Below are positions 35,212-45,200 of a DNA stretch of 64,000 nt, in pieces. The DNA comes from Rhizophagus irregularis (Eukaryota > Glomeromycota > Glomeromycetes > Glomerales > Glomeraceae). Below the pieces are notes generated by a model, which was not told the origin of the DNA, searched no databases, and was given only the letters and a program-made list of their open reading frames with translations. The stretch's first letter is position 1; every line of letters begins with the position of its first letter. Location of the stretch: contig NC_089441.1 in the NCBI RefSeq assembly GCF_026210795.1, positions 1,054,001 to 1,118,000 on the forward strand, written 5' to 3'. Made by a program: the position numbers and the translations under genes.

Positions 35212-35363
35212 CAGTAATTATAATAATCTTAACGATACCTTTTCAACATCTTCATGATATTAAAATTGGTAACATTTTGATATTAGAATAATATTATATT
35301 GATTTTATAATTTGATATCACAAAGATGTTGAAAAGTATCATTAAGATTATTATAATTATCTG
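35212..35363. repeat. AT-rich inverted repeat with about 50-bp arms
   Basis: 35212-35261 and 35314-35363 are complementary with few mismatches, sharing aattataataatctta and cttttcaacatctt. The loop is about 52 bp. It abuts the GC-rich foldback on the right and precedes the LINE. Confidence 0.75.
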
Positions 35364-35659
35364 TTAGAATTCTTACAATGGGCACCCTTACCGATTAACT
35401 ATTATTATTAAAATCACTGTACCAAAAAGAAATGATAAATTTTATAATAACAAAAAAAATTATTTCATTTAATAATTCTCAAAGCATCCTGCTTGATCTT
35501 TAATAATATGTCTTAGTGCGCGAATGTGAGGCATGTTAACGTTATGTTTTTGCACATTAGTACTGCTGTATACTGACTGTATAGTACATCTGTTAAAATA
35601 TATGTGCAAATTTTTTCTTTATCATACGCCAATTTATTTTATACCACACGACTATGCGC

Positions 35660-35676
35660 AGTTAAATCTAAATCTT
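35660..35676. repeat. LINE target-site duplication, 3' side
   Basis: agttaaatctaaatctt here is repeated exactly at 55343-55359, directly outside the other end of the LINE. The last two T's could equally belong to the poly(A) tail of the element. Confidence 0.9.
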
Positions 35677-35909
35677 TTTTTTTTTTTTTTTTTTTGTTAA
35701 CCGTATTTCTTTATTTTATTAGTAATAATAACGCATCATTTTACATAATAATTGAAAGGTTAATACATTGAAATTCAATATTATACAATAATGAATCCCT
35801 TCATAACAAAGCCAAGGGTTATCTAACCAAGGCGCAAATAAACGTAAACAAAAGTTATTAAACCTATAACCTATCTATTTATCTATAAACTAAACTATAC
35901 TAATTATTA

Positions 35910-37040
35910 TTATGTATTGATCAAATTACTAATTATATTATTACCTATCCTATGTCTATTAGAACTACCTACACTAAATACGTCATTTTTAATTTTATTT
36001 TCTAAATCTATTTTTATTATTTTTTTAATTTTCTTCCTGTTTTTTGAGTTTTCTAGTTTTGTATTATCTGTTTCCTTATCTTCCGAATCATCCTCAGCGT
36101 CCCTTTTTTTCCTTTTTAGATCTTTAAATAAACCTTTTTGTTTTTCTATTTCTGTCACCTCGTTACATCTTTCTTTCCATATATGTTCTTGTATCTTCAT
36201 CAAATATAGGTCAAATATGTCTCTCAAAATTTTTTTAAAATTTTTATTTTTACATACGTTCATCCATTTTTCATTAATAATTCCTCTTGTGATTTCTCTG
36301 ATCATATTATGCAAAGGCATAATCATAGACCGACCAGTTGATATATCCACTAGGTTTTCTTTGAATTTCTTAATTTCATTCGAGTCTTCATCTGTCATTG
36401 CATGAACACAAATTTCCTCAATACTATCGCTAAAAAGCTTGTATTCAGTAAACACACCATTATTTTCACAAGACCATATGTGTTCCCATGTTTCAACTTC
36501 TATTATGCATCTAGGGCATTTCGTACTCTCAATACCCCAAACTTTCCTTTCATATAAAATCTCATACGTTGGTAATATTTTCAAAAAATTTTTAACTCTA
36601 AATGATCTTCTTGATGCATCTAACCTATTCGTGACATTTCTGCCTGTAGATATTTCGTTATTAATTAATTTGAACGTTTCTTTCCAATCGATCATTACAT
36701 TGGCTCCATTACATTCCACAAAACAATCTTTCACATAATCCATCAAAATTAAATCGATCCTATTTATGTTGTTACTAATTTCCTTGAAACATTTTCTATA
36801 TGCACCTTCTATCGCATTATAGTTCCATCTTAACGCATATTCATCTACCGCTATGTTTGAATATTTTAATACCACCTCTTTAATTGAATCTTTACATCTA
36901 ATTAGTTCTTGCTTTAACGCGGGTAATTTCACACTCACGCTCTTCATTATTGTTACATCATTATCTTTTTCCTCATCAATTAATAATCTAATATTTTTTA
37001 ATTCCAAAACTATATTGATACAATTTAGGAATATATAACA
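35910..37040 (-). pseudogene. LINE ORF2, C-terminal part (severed)
   Basis: About 375 residues in the same frame as 48742-53821 once the Gypsy element and one copy of its 4-bp duplication are ignored. It finishes the RNase H region and adds a Cys/His knuckle CPRCIIEVETWEHIWSC (CX2CX8HX3C), which Tad/I-type ORF2 proteins commonly carry after the RNase H. It ends with a Lys-rich tail (KRKKRDAEDD, KNRKKIKKIIKI). Separated from its start by 11.7 kb, it cannot be made as part of ORF2. The first ATG in this piece is not a natural start. Confidence 0.85.
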
Positions 37041-37043
37041 TGG

Positions 37044-38138
37044 TGAGATCCCCCAATTCCCTCTGTCATCAATTTACAGAGTTGCCACATCGAACGGGCA
37101 TTCCCATGGTCGAACGAACGAATAATCGAACGAACGAACAATTAAACGAACAAGCAAATAATCAACGTCATAATTAACAAACAACATAATCAACGAACAA
37201 CGTACAACAACATTCTTGGTTCACGACATAAATAGCGTTAGTAATATAAAACATTAAACGATATAAAATAAATTTTACTTCTCTAAATTTTCCCCAAATT
37301 ATATCCACTTTTACCTTTAATTACAAACTTCGATAGCTCTCGCTACGAATTATTACTTTTCAAAAATGTATATTTAATTCATCTTAAATTTCCATTTTAT
37401 TCAATTAAAATTAATTAAGCGAACATTAATTAAAGTTTAGGGCGAACCTATTACCTTTAATTAATATTATACTTCATTAACAAATAATTAAATTTAACTT
37501 ATATTTTTATTGAGTTCTGTGGATGAGAACTATGGAATTACTTTGAATTCCGTTCTCTATATATACAATTTTTATGCTACTTTCTATTCTATCTATATAC
37601 TATCTTTTATGTTCTTTACATATTATCTTTGAACTATCTTTCTAATATACTATCTATATTTTAAATATGCTATCTTTTAATATGCTATCTTTTAATATGC
37701 TATCTTTTTATATATGTTCTTTTTAATATATTATCTTTTACGTTCCATCTTTATACTATCTTTTTATATTATCTTTTACATTATTTTGTGTTCTTTAATC
37801 TTTCTGACATTATTTTATATGTTCTTTTAATTCGCTTTATGTGTTTTGCTTATAATCTATCTTTTGTGGCTTATAATTATTCTTTCTTATCGTTCCTATT
37901 GTTAAAGATTGCTAAGCCGCAATTGATCGACTCTATTTATCCTATTGGTTTCTTGTCAATCATTCAATAAATATTACATCATGTAGATCATTACTCTTCC
38001 TAAATGTTTATCCTTTTCGGCTAATTATTTATCCATCCACGCCAATTCATAATTAATTTGTTCGCTCTTAATACTTGGTAATTACATTTGGTGGTTGAAT
38101 TTTATCATCTTTTCGTGCTTGATATTCGACCGTTTACA
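37044..38138 (-). repeat. 3' LTR of the Gypsy element (1095 bp)
   Basis: Begins tgagatcccccaattccc and ends cgtttaca on the plus strand. It is nearly identical to 47464-48741 except for a 183-bp duplication present only there and four substitutions that I can see. It contains runs of tatgctatctttta words. Confidence 0.95.
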
Positions 38139-38152
38139 TTATCCCCCTCTTC
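38139..38152 (-). promoter_or_regulatory. Polypurine tract (plus-strand primer)
   Basis: On the minus strand GAAGAGGGGGATAA directly precedes the TG of the 3' LTR, the standard place and composition for the second-strand primer. Confidence 0.8.
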
Positions 38153-38214
38153 GCTATTTGTGACCTCACAACTAACTTTGATAGAATCGAACTCGTGTCT
38201 TATCCATAATAACT

Positions 38215-39440
38215 CTAATCGAATCGAACTCGGGTCTTATCGAATACCTCTTTTCCTTTAATTACTATTTTTGGTGTAAATCTCCCTCGATCATAAAATT
38301 TCTTTAACCATTCTCCGTTTTGTGGTGTCTTTAGTATTCTTCCATCCAATTCTTTGAGTTTGTATGCTCCATTTCCAAATTCTTTGTGAATTAAATATGG
38401 TCCTTTCCATTTGTTCTGTAATTTTCCAGACCATTGTTTCTCTCTCCATGCTTCATATAATAATACTTTTTCTCTTATTTCAAATTTAGGTTTTCTAATT
38501 CCTCTTTTGTCATGTTGTTGTTTTTGTCTCTCTTGAGCTTCTTCCACATTTTCTTTCATTTTTCTTCTTATTACCGGTAGCTCCTCAATTAGTATTTTTA
38601 CTCTATCAGCTAATGTTATCTTGTTTTCGTCTTTATCTAATGGTAATTTCGCTTCTCTCCCGTATGTTGCGTAAAAAGGTTTAATCTTTGTTGATGATTG
38701 CTTCTTTGTTCTATATGCAAATAATACGGATGGTATATGTTTATCCCAATTTTCTTCTCCTAATTTGGCTAATCCTTCGCATAAAGTTTTATTGAATCTT
38801 TTGACCAAACCATTTGTTTGTGGCCTATATGGTGTACTTAATCTGTGATTTATCCCACATCTTTCTACTAATTCCTCCATCATTTTATTGTTAAAGTGAG
38901 TCCCTCTATCGCTAATTATTTTCTTTGGACATCCATGTCTACAAATTATGTCTCTCCAAATAAATTCTACTACTCTTTTGCTGTAGCTTCTTTTAGTGGT
39001 GCGGCCTCGGGCCATTTTGTAAAATAATCCATTGCTACTACAATGTACTTATTTCCCTTTTCTGTCTCTTTTAATGGTCCAACTATATCTATTCCAATCA
39101 TCTCAAATGGTTCATTTACCTTTATCGGCATTAATTCGTTCTTTCCTCTTGGTTTTCCTCTCATTTGACAATTCCAGCACGTTCTTACATATTCTTCTAC
39201 ATCTTCTTTCATATTTTTCCACCAATAATTTTCTCTTATTCTATCTAATGTCGCTTCTATCCCAAAATGCCCTGATAATTCATTATCATGCATCATGTAC
39301 ATCAATCCCTCGTATTCATAATCCCTGATTACTCTAAATTTGTTTTGTCCTTTTATTCTATATAAAATTCCCTCTTTTAATTCATACTTATTTTCTTCTT
39401 TGATATTGTCTATTATTCTTTTGTAATTATTTTCTTCCAT
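38215..39440 (-). pseudogene. Integrase of the Gypsy element (frameshifted, catalytic Glu lost)
   Basis: Two overlapping frames. 39440-38970 carries the HHCC zinc-binding domain (HDNELSGHFG, then CWNCQMRG) and the first catalytic Asp (IGIDIVGPL). 39015-38215 carries the second (KKIISDRGTHF) and a C-terminal basic domain with KWKGPYLIHK. The frames meet at a run of four A (38976-38979) where one more A would keep the family frame. The DDE glutamate, expected in NGxxERFN, is Lys here (NGLVKRFN; codon AAA at 38800-38802, one transition from GAA). The enzyme would be inactive even if the frameshift were bypassed. A short leader with coiled-coil character precedes it (39441-39669). Confidence 0.88.
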
Positions 39441-39669
39441 AATATTTCTTTGTATATTTCCGTTCTACCTATGGCTATCTCTATTTTTATTATCTCCTCC
39501 TGTATTTCTTTAATTGATGATTCTTCCCTTTCGTTCCAATCGTCAATTTTATGTTACCTAACTTCCTGTTTTTATCCTTTAATTTGATAATTTCTTCTTG
39601 AATATTTCTTAATGCTTCAATCAATGCTTCTATTTCTGAATCCGTTGTTTTTATTATTTGTTCCATATT
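39441..39669 (-). other. Kinase-integrase linker segment
   Basis: Directly after the stop of the RT-kinase ORF, an ATG at 39666 opens a helix-rich Glu/Lys/Ile stretch (SEIEALIEALRNIQEEIIKL), then the coding signal moves to another frame (IKEIQEEIIKIEIAIG). It is probably the original N-terminus of the integrase ORF with a frameshift near 39545, or a region once joined to the kinase by recoding. Confidence 0.45.
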
Positions 39670-41751
39670 TTAATTCTGTACTTTTCTCCATTTTTCCACC
39701 TCTTTAAATACTTTTCTCCAACTACTATTGTCATTTTTAACTTTCACTCGACTGTATCTTTTGGTATCTTTGTACACACTCTGATTTTCTTCAAACATCT
39801 TAACCATGTCCAAATATTCATTCTTCTTTAATGTTGGGTATGATGATTTTTCCATTTTCTCTGTTTCTCTTCCAATATAATTTTTCCAACATACATCACC
39901 ATCTTTTTCTAAGAATATCACTATTGATTTATCTATCGTTTCTTTCAATCTGAATATTTCTTTTTCCATCTCATGATTTCCATGTGGAGTAATTAATCCC
40001 CTGTCGAAACTTTTCGTCTTCTGATAATAATATTCACAATATGGTGATTTGTCTAAAATTATTATATCTGTATCTTCATCATATTCTAACATTCTTCTGT
40101 TTATTTGTTCCACTACTTCTTTTCTAAATTTCCATTCCGTTTCCATCTTTGGTTCGTGAAATTCATCTTTATCTTTTCTCCTTCTTTTATAAGTGTTAAA
40201 TCTTACTTTTAATCCTTGCTTTTCCCATTCTTCAATTAAATTTTGTACTATACTTGTTTTCCCTAATCCATCTACTCCATCAATTATTACTATTTCTGGT
40301 TGGTCTTCTACTATTTTTAATAACCTACTTAATGCGTCAGCATTCGTATTTTCTTTTCCTGATCTATGTATTACTTCAAAATTATATTGCTGTAATTCCA
40401 TTACCCATCTTGCTCTTTTTCCTTTCGGTATCTTTGCATTCATTAATCCTTTCAATGCACTGTGATCTGTTACTACTTTAAATTTTCTATCGATCAAATA
40501 TTTATGAAAATGTTGAATTCCCCAAACTATTCCCAAACATTCCAATTCTGTTATCGGATAATTTTCTTCTGCTGGTAATAAACTTCTACTTGCATATGCT
40601 ATCACTACTTCTTTTCCCTTTTCATCTTTTTGACTTAATACTGCACCCAATCCTTTTCCTGATGCATCTGTTATTAATAAAAATTCTTTCTTCCAATCTG
40701 GATGTCGTAATATCGGATATTGTATCAACTTTTCTTTCAATTTTTCAAATGCTTCTTGTTGTTCTTTTCCCCAAATAAAAGGTATTCCCTTCTTTCTCAA
40801 ATCACTTATTGGTCTTGCTATCTTTGAAAAATTCTTCACAAATTTTCTGTAATATGAACAAAGTCCTAAAAATGATCTTACTTCTTTCACTGTTGTTGGT
40901 GCCTTCATTTCTTTTATCTTTTCTATCTTTTTATCGTCTGGCCTTAATCCATCATTTCCTACTATATGTCCTAAAAATTCTATGTTTCTTTCCAAAAATC
41001 TACATTTCTTTAATTTTATTATCAAATTATTCTCCCGTAACTTCTTTAATACTTTTTCCACATGTTCCATATGATCTTTTAAATTTTCCGAATATATCAT
41101 AATATCATCAATATATACTACCACAAAATCGTTTATGTATTCTTCTAATATTTCATCCATTAATCTTTGAAATGTTGCTGGTGCATTCGTTAAACCGAAC
41201 GGCATTACATTATATTCAAACAATCCTTTCGAACATACAAATGCTGTTTTTTCTTTGTCTTCTTCTTTCATCTCTACTTGATTAAATCCTGCTGCTAAAT
41301 CTATACTTGAAAACCATTTTGCTTTTCTATATTTGTCTAATAATTCATCCATTCTTGGTAAAGGAAAACTATCCATTATAGTTATCTTGTTTAACTTTCT
41401 ATAATCAATACAGAATCTATATTTTCCCGTTTTCTTTCCTGCTAACGTAACCGGTGAACTCCATGGACTTTTTGATTTCCTTATCCTTCCTTGTTTTAAC
41501 AATTTATCCACTTCTTCGCTTATAAATTTTGCCTTTTCATCTGTTTCTTTGTATCTTCTTTGCTTTATTGGTTCTACCCCCTCTTTTATCTTTATTTCAT
41601 GTTGTGCTGCTTTTGTTCTTCCTTCTATTTCCCCGTCATATTCCAAAATATCTTGGTATTCTAATAGTAATTTTACCATATTTTCCCAAATTGGTTCTTC
41701 TACTTTCCCTATACTTAGTTTTTGCATAAATTTTTCACTTGGTTCGAGCAT
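39670..41751 (-). CDS. Reverse transcriptase-RNase H fused to a thymidylate-kinase-like domain
   Basis: 693 residues. RT at about 80-260: DYRKLNKIT, LPRMDELL, FSSIDLAAGFNQ, MPFGLTNAPATFQ, and the YIDD box at 213-216. RNase H at about 355-478: first Asp in LLITDASGKGLGAVL, TELECLGIVW, VTDHSAL, NADALSR. Where such proteins normally end, the frame runs on: IIDGVDGLGKTS at 489-500 is a P-loop of the thymidylate-kinase form, DIIILDKSPYCEYY at 562-575 resembles the DR(Y/S) motif, and residues 608-655 resemble the beta strand, lid and Glu/Phe/Tyr helix of that family. The extra domain is about 205 residues, the usual size of a dTMP kinase. RT motifs look intact. The upstream protease is in a different frame. 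Inference: local dNTP supply for reverse transcription. Confidence 0.92.
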   Translation of the reverse strand: MLEPSEKFMQKLSIGKVEEPIWENMVKLLLEYQDILEYDGEIEGRTKAAQHEIKIKEGVEPIKQRRYKETDEKAKFISEEVDKLLKQGRIRKSKSPWSSPVTLAGKKTGKYRFCIDYRKLNKITIMDSFPLPRMDELLDKYRKAKWFSSIDLAAGFNQVEMKEEDKEKTAFVCSKGLFEYNVMPFGLTNAPATFQRLMDEILEEYINDFVVVYIDDIMIYSENLKDHMEHVEKVLKKLRENNLIIKLKKCRFLERNIEFLGHIVGNDGLRPDDKKIEKIKEMKAPTTVKEVRSFLGLCSYYRKFVKNFSKIARPISDLRKKGIPFIWGKEQQEAFEKLKEKLIQYPILRHPDWKKEFLLITDASGKGLGAVLSQKDEKGKEVVIAYASRSLLPAEENYPITELECLGIVWGIQHFHKYLIDRKFKVVTDHSALKGLMNAKIPKGKRARWVMELQQYNFEVIHRSGKENTNADALSRLLKIVEDQPEIVIIDGVDGLGKTSIVQNLIEEWEKQGLKVRFNTYKRRRKDKDEFHEPKMETEWKFRKEVVEQINRRMLEYDEDTDIIILDKSPYCEYYYQKTKSFDRGLITPHGNHEMEKEIFRLKETIDKSIVIFLEKDGDVCWKNYIGRETEKMEKSSYPTLKKNEYLDMVKMFEENQSVYKDTKRYSRVKVKNDNSSWRKVFKEVEKWRKVQN

Positions 41752-41786
41752 CTTTTCCGTCTCTCTCTCTTCAGAGCCAAGACTCT

Positions 41787-42290
41787 CTATTTAAAATTCT
41801 GGTGCATTTTGAATACCTCTCCTTCATCGTTACTTTCATATTCTTCATCGTCCTCGCTCTCCTCACTCTCATATGCTGCTTCTCTTTCATATCCTACCGG
41901 AATCGTTATTATTTCTCCCTGTTCTTCTATTCTTAAGGTATGGTCTTCGAAATTTATTTTTGCATTATACAACTTCCATATGTCATTTCCCAAAATTAGA
42001 TCCTCTTCTTCTGAATCGATTACTTCAACTTCTTTCAATATCTCTAATTCATCTTTGTATCTTAAAGTTATATTTGCCTTTCCTAACGCTGCTATCTTTT
42101 GCCCATTTGCTATTGTACATCTAAATTTACTTTTTCCAAACATAGGTATATTCAATCTTCTTCTTAATTTATCCGTTATCACGCTTACTGCTGCTCCAGT
42201 ATCTATTATTACATTCACCAATTGATCTTCAACTTCTAATTCTGTTCTCATTGCTGTAGTTCTTTTTTCCTCATTTTTCATAGTTCCCAC
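41787..42290 (-). CDS. Retropepsin-type aspartic protease of the Gypsy element
   Basis: About 167 residues with the active-site triplet in VIIDTGAAVSVITDKL and, near residue 97, DLILGNDIW (the second conserved hydrophobic-Gly pattern). It then ends in an acidic tail. It lies in the same frame as Gag, separated by a single TGA (42302-42300) followed by CTA, so it may be made by stop-codon readthrough as a Gag-protease fusion. Gly-start or GTG initiation is not needed. Its end and the RT start (41751) are in different frames. Confidence 0.85.
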   Translation of the reverse strand: MGTMKNEEKRTTAMRTELEVEDQLVNVIIDTGAAVSVITDKLRRRLNIPMFGKSKFRCTIANGQKIAALGKANITLRYKDELEILKEVEVIDSEEEDLILGNDIWKLYNAKINFEDHTLRIEEQGEIITIPVGYEREAAYESEESEDDEEYESNDEGEVFKMHQNFK

Positions 42291-42299
42291 CGAGTGTAG

Positions 42300-45200
42300 T
42301 CAATTTTTCTCGTTTATACTTCTTGGTCTATATGTTCCTTCTCTTAATTGTTTATGATACTTAGGATTATCCTTTACCATTTGTCCAAATGTTATATTTG
42401 CTCTACAATTTTTCACGTCTCCCACAATATCATAAGGTGGTATTCCGTCAGTTAATCTTGGTATATACTCTCTGGGTTTCGTTGGTCCTCCTGCTTCTCT
42501 CCATTTTTTTAGTCCCTCTGTTGGGTCGTAATAAGCTTGTCTTTTATTGCTCCATTTCATTCCTTTTGGTCTTATTGGTCTATCCCCATTTTGTTCAGTT
42601 CGTTCGGGTATATAATTTGGTGTCATTGTACCACTTGGTATTTCTCTATCGTCCATTCTATTTCCTGCTTCTCTTAATTCTTCTTGTAAATTTCCTTCTT
42701 CATTATTATTTTTATATCCCACTATTGGATTCGTTCTTCTCGTTTGTCTTCTTTCTTTTACTGCGTTATCTTTTGCATATAATTCATTATGATAATTTAA
42801 TTCTCCGTCTTCGTAATCATCGTAATAACCTTGTGTATAATATACTTCGTTATATTGTGGTTCCTCGTACCCATATTCATCATAATAGCAATCTTCTTGA
42901 TCATCATATTCGTCTATCATATTTACTCTCGCATTCCCTCCTTCGGGACAGTTATTCTTATAATGCCCCACTCTACTACATCCGAAACATGTTGGTACCC
43001 TATTCTGATTTGATTGGTAACTATTCCTATTACCATTATTTAATCTCCTTCCTGTATTTGGTCGATACCTATTCCTATTATCGCTATTTAATCTTCTCTC
43101 CATATTCGCTATTAGTCTTTCTAATTTACTAATTTTTGCCTTTTCTTCAAACGCTTTAACTAATTCGTCCTCATAATTTTCGTTCAATGGTTTTGCGAAC
43201 ATATTTTGTCTATTATCATCTTTTCCGGTATCTATCCTTGTACTAGTTGGTTGTCCTAATGCTTTCCTAATAAATTCGTCCTTTGCACCTTCTTCTCTTA
43301 CTGCTATTTCTATTGCCCCATTTAAGTTTGCTGGGTTTTGTCTTCTAACTTGATACCCTATTGTTGGTTCTAGTCCTTCAATATAAAAATCTACTTGATA
43401 TTCATCTGCTAAGGCATGTCCTCTAGTTGCTATTCTTAATATTTGTCTAAATCTTCTTGTATATTCCTCAACACTTTCATTCACTTCTTGTCGAGTTTTT
43501 CTTAATTCTAGCATTTTCTTTCTTCTAACATCCTCTCTAGTAAATCTCCTTTTTATTCTATGTTTTAAATCATTATCATTATCTGCATCTACCCAATTCA
43601 CTAAGTGACCTGCATTTAATTCTTTCGTTTCATTGTACCATTGTGCTGCTGCTCCTCTTAAATGTGCTGCTGCGTATGCCGCTTGTCTTATACCATTAGC
43701 TCCTGCTGTTTTTCCGACCGCTGTAAATGCTACCTCAAATTGTCTAACCCAATCACTAACATCTTCATCTTCTCTCCCATAAAAGAGTGGTATACTAATT
43801 GTTCCTCCTGCTTCATTCCCTGCATTTTCGATCCTTTCTATCAAACTTCCTCCTGCTCCTACTGCTGCGTTCAAAGTATTAGCTGGATAACCTAAAGCAT
43901 TCTCTATCAATCTTTTTATTTGGTTCTCAGTTGCCATATTTAATATATTCTCTTGAAATAAATCTCGTAAATTGTAATCAGATAATTCACTTTCGTTGTC
44001 AGAATTTTTAATATTTAATGAACTATTCGTATCTGAGTTTTGACTTAAGTCGATATCTCCTCTATTTATAACATTTTCAATTTCATCTTCAAATTCTTCT
44101 TCATTAAAATTTTCAATATTTTCATCCCATACTTCATCCGGACTTAATATTTCTCCAGTCTTTTCTGAATCATCTGTATTATCTTCTTCTGATTCTTCAT
44201 TATCACTCTTTTCACCACTTTCTTTACTATCTATTATTCCTGCTTGTTCTTTCAACAACTTATCTAACTTTTTCTTTAATTCTTTTTCCGACTCATTTTT
44301 ATTTTCTTGAAAGATTTCAATGAATTCTTTATCTAAAATTTCTCCATCTGTATATCCCATACTAGTTAATCTTAACAATTCTTCTTCAGTTATTATTGTT
44401 CCAATATCTTCAAAAATCTTCTGTAATCTTTTTACCCGATCATTAATTTCATCGACATCTTCTTCCTCACAATCTTTGCATATGGTTTTTCCTAATCTAA
44501 ACATATCGTTCATCCATCTTATTTCGCATCTTTCGCACCAGGTTGTGTTCTCATTTAACCATTTGTGCACCTCTTTTCTTAACTCTCTATCTTCTAATTC
44601 TATTATTCCCATATACCTTTCTATGAATTCTTCTGTTACCATTATTCGATTATTAACTCTGAACTTCTTCATTCTTCGAATTTCCGATACATCTATTTCG
44701 TATCCTAATTTTTCTAAGTTGTTTCTTAGTTCTATTAGTTCATCTTGTTCGTTTTTCTGCGCTTCTTTAATACATTCCCCGCATTCGCTATCCGCTTCTT
44801 CCATTTCGAACCTTCTATTACCACATTTTTCACATATTATTGTTTCTTTTTCTAACCATTCTTTTATCCTCAATTCTTTTTCCCTTTCATCCATTTCCTC
44901 TATCTCTTGAATTTTATCCATAAATATTCTTGTTACCAATATATCCATTTCTATCATCAACTTTATTCCTATCTTCCAAATGTACCTCAGTTGATCTTCA
45001 TCCATAGCATTTGACCTTCTTCTCAATTCACTAAATTTCCATGATTTATCTCCTATTATTATTTCTAATTCTTCCTCAGAACTATTTTCCAATTCGTAAC
45101 TTGCTGGACTATCTTCACTTTCTGAATCTTCTGGTTCTTTTGTAAAACCCCTAGTATCTATAAATATTCTTATTATCTTCTGTACCATATTCTTATGATG

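Noticed and set aside
41780-41800. Programmed -1 slippery site between protease and RT
   Set aside because: The ttttaaatag stretch does not fit the X XXY YYZ form, since the shifted frame would itself read TAA. Reinitiation or another mechanism remains possible.
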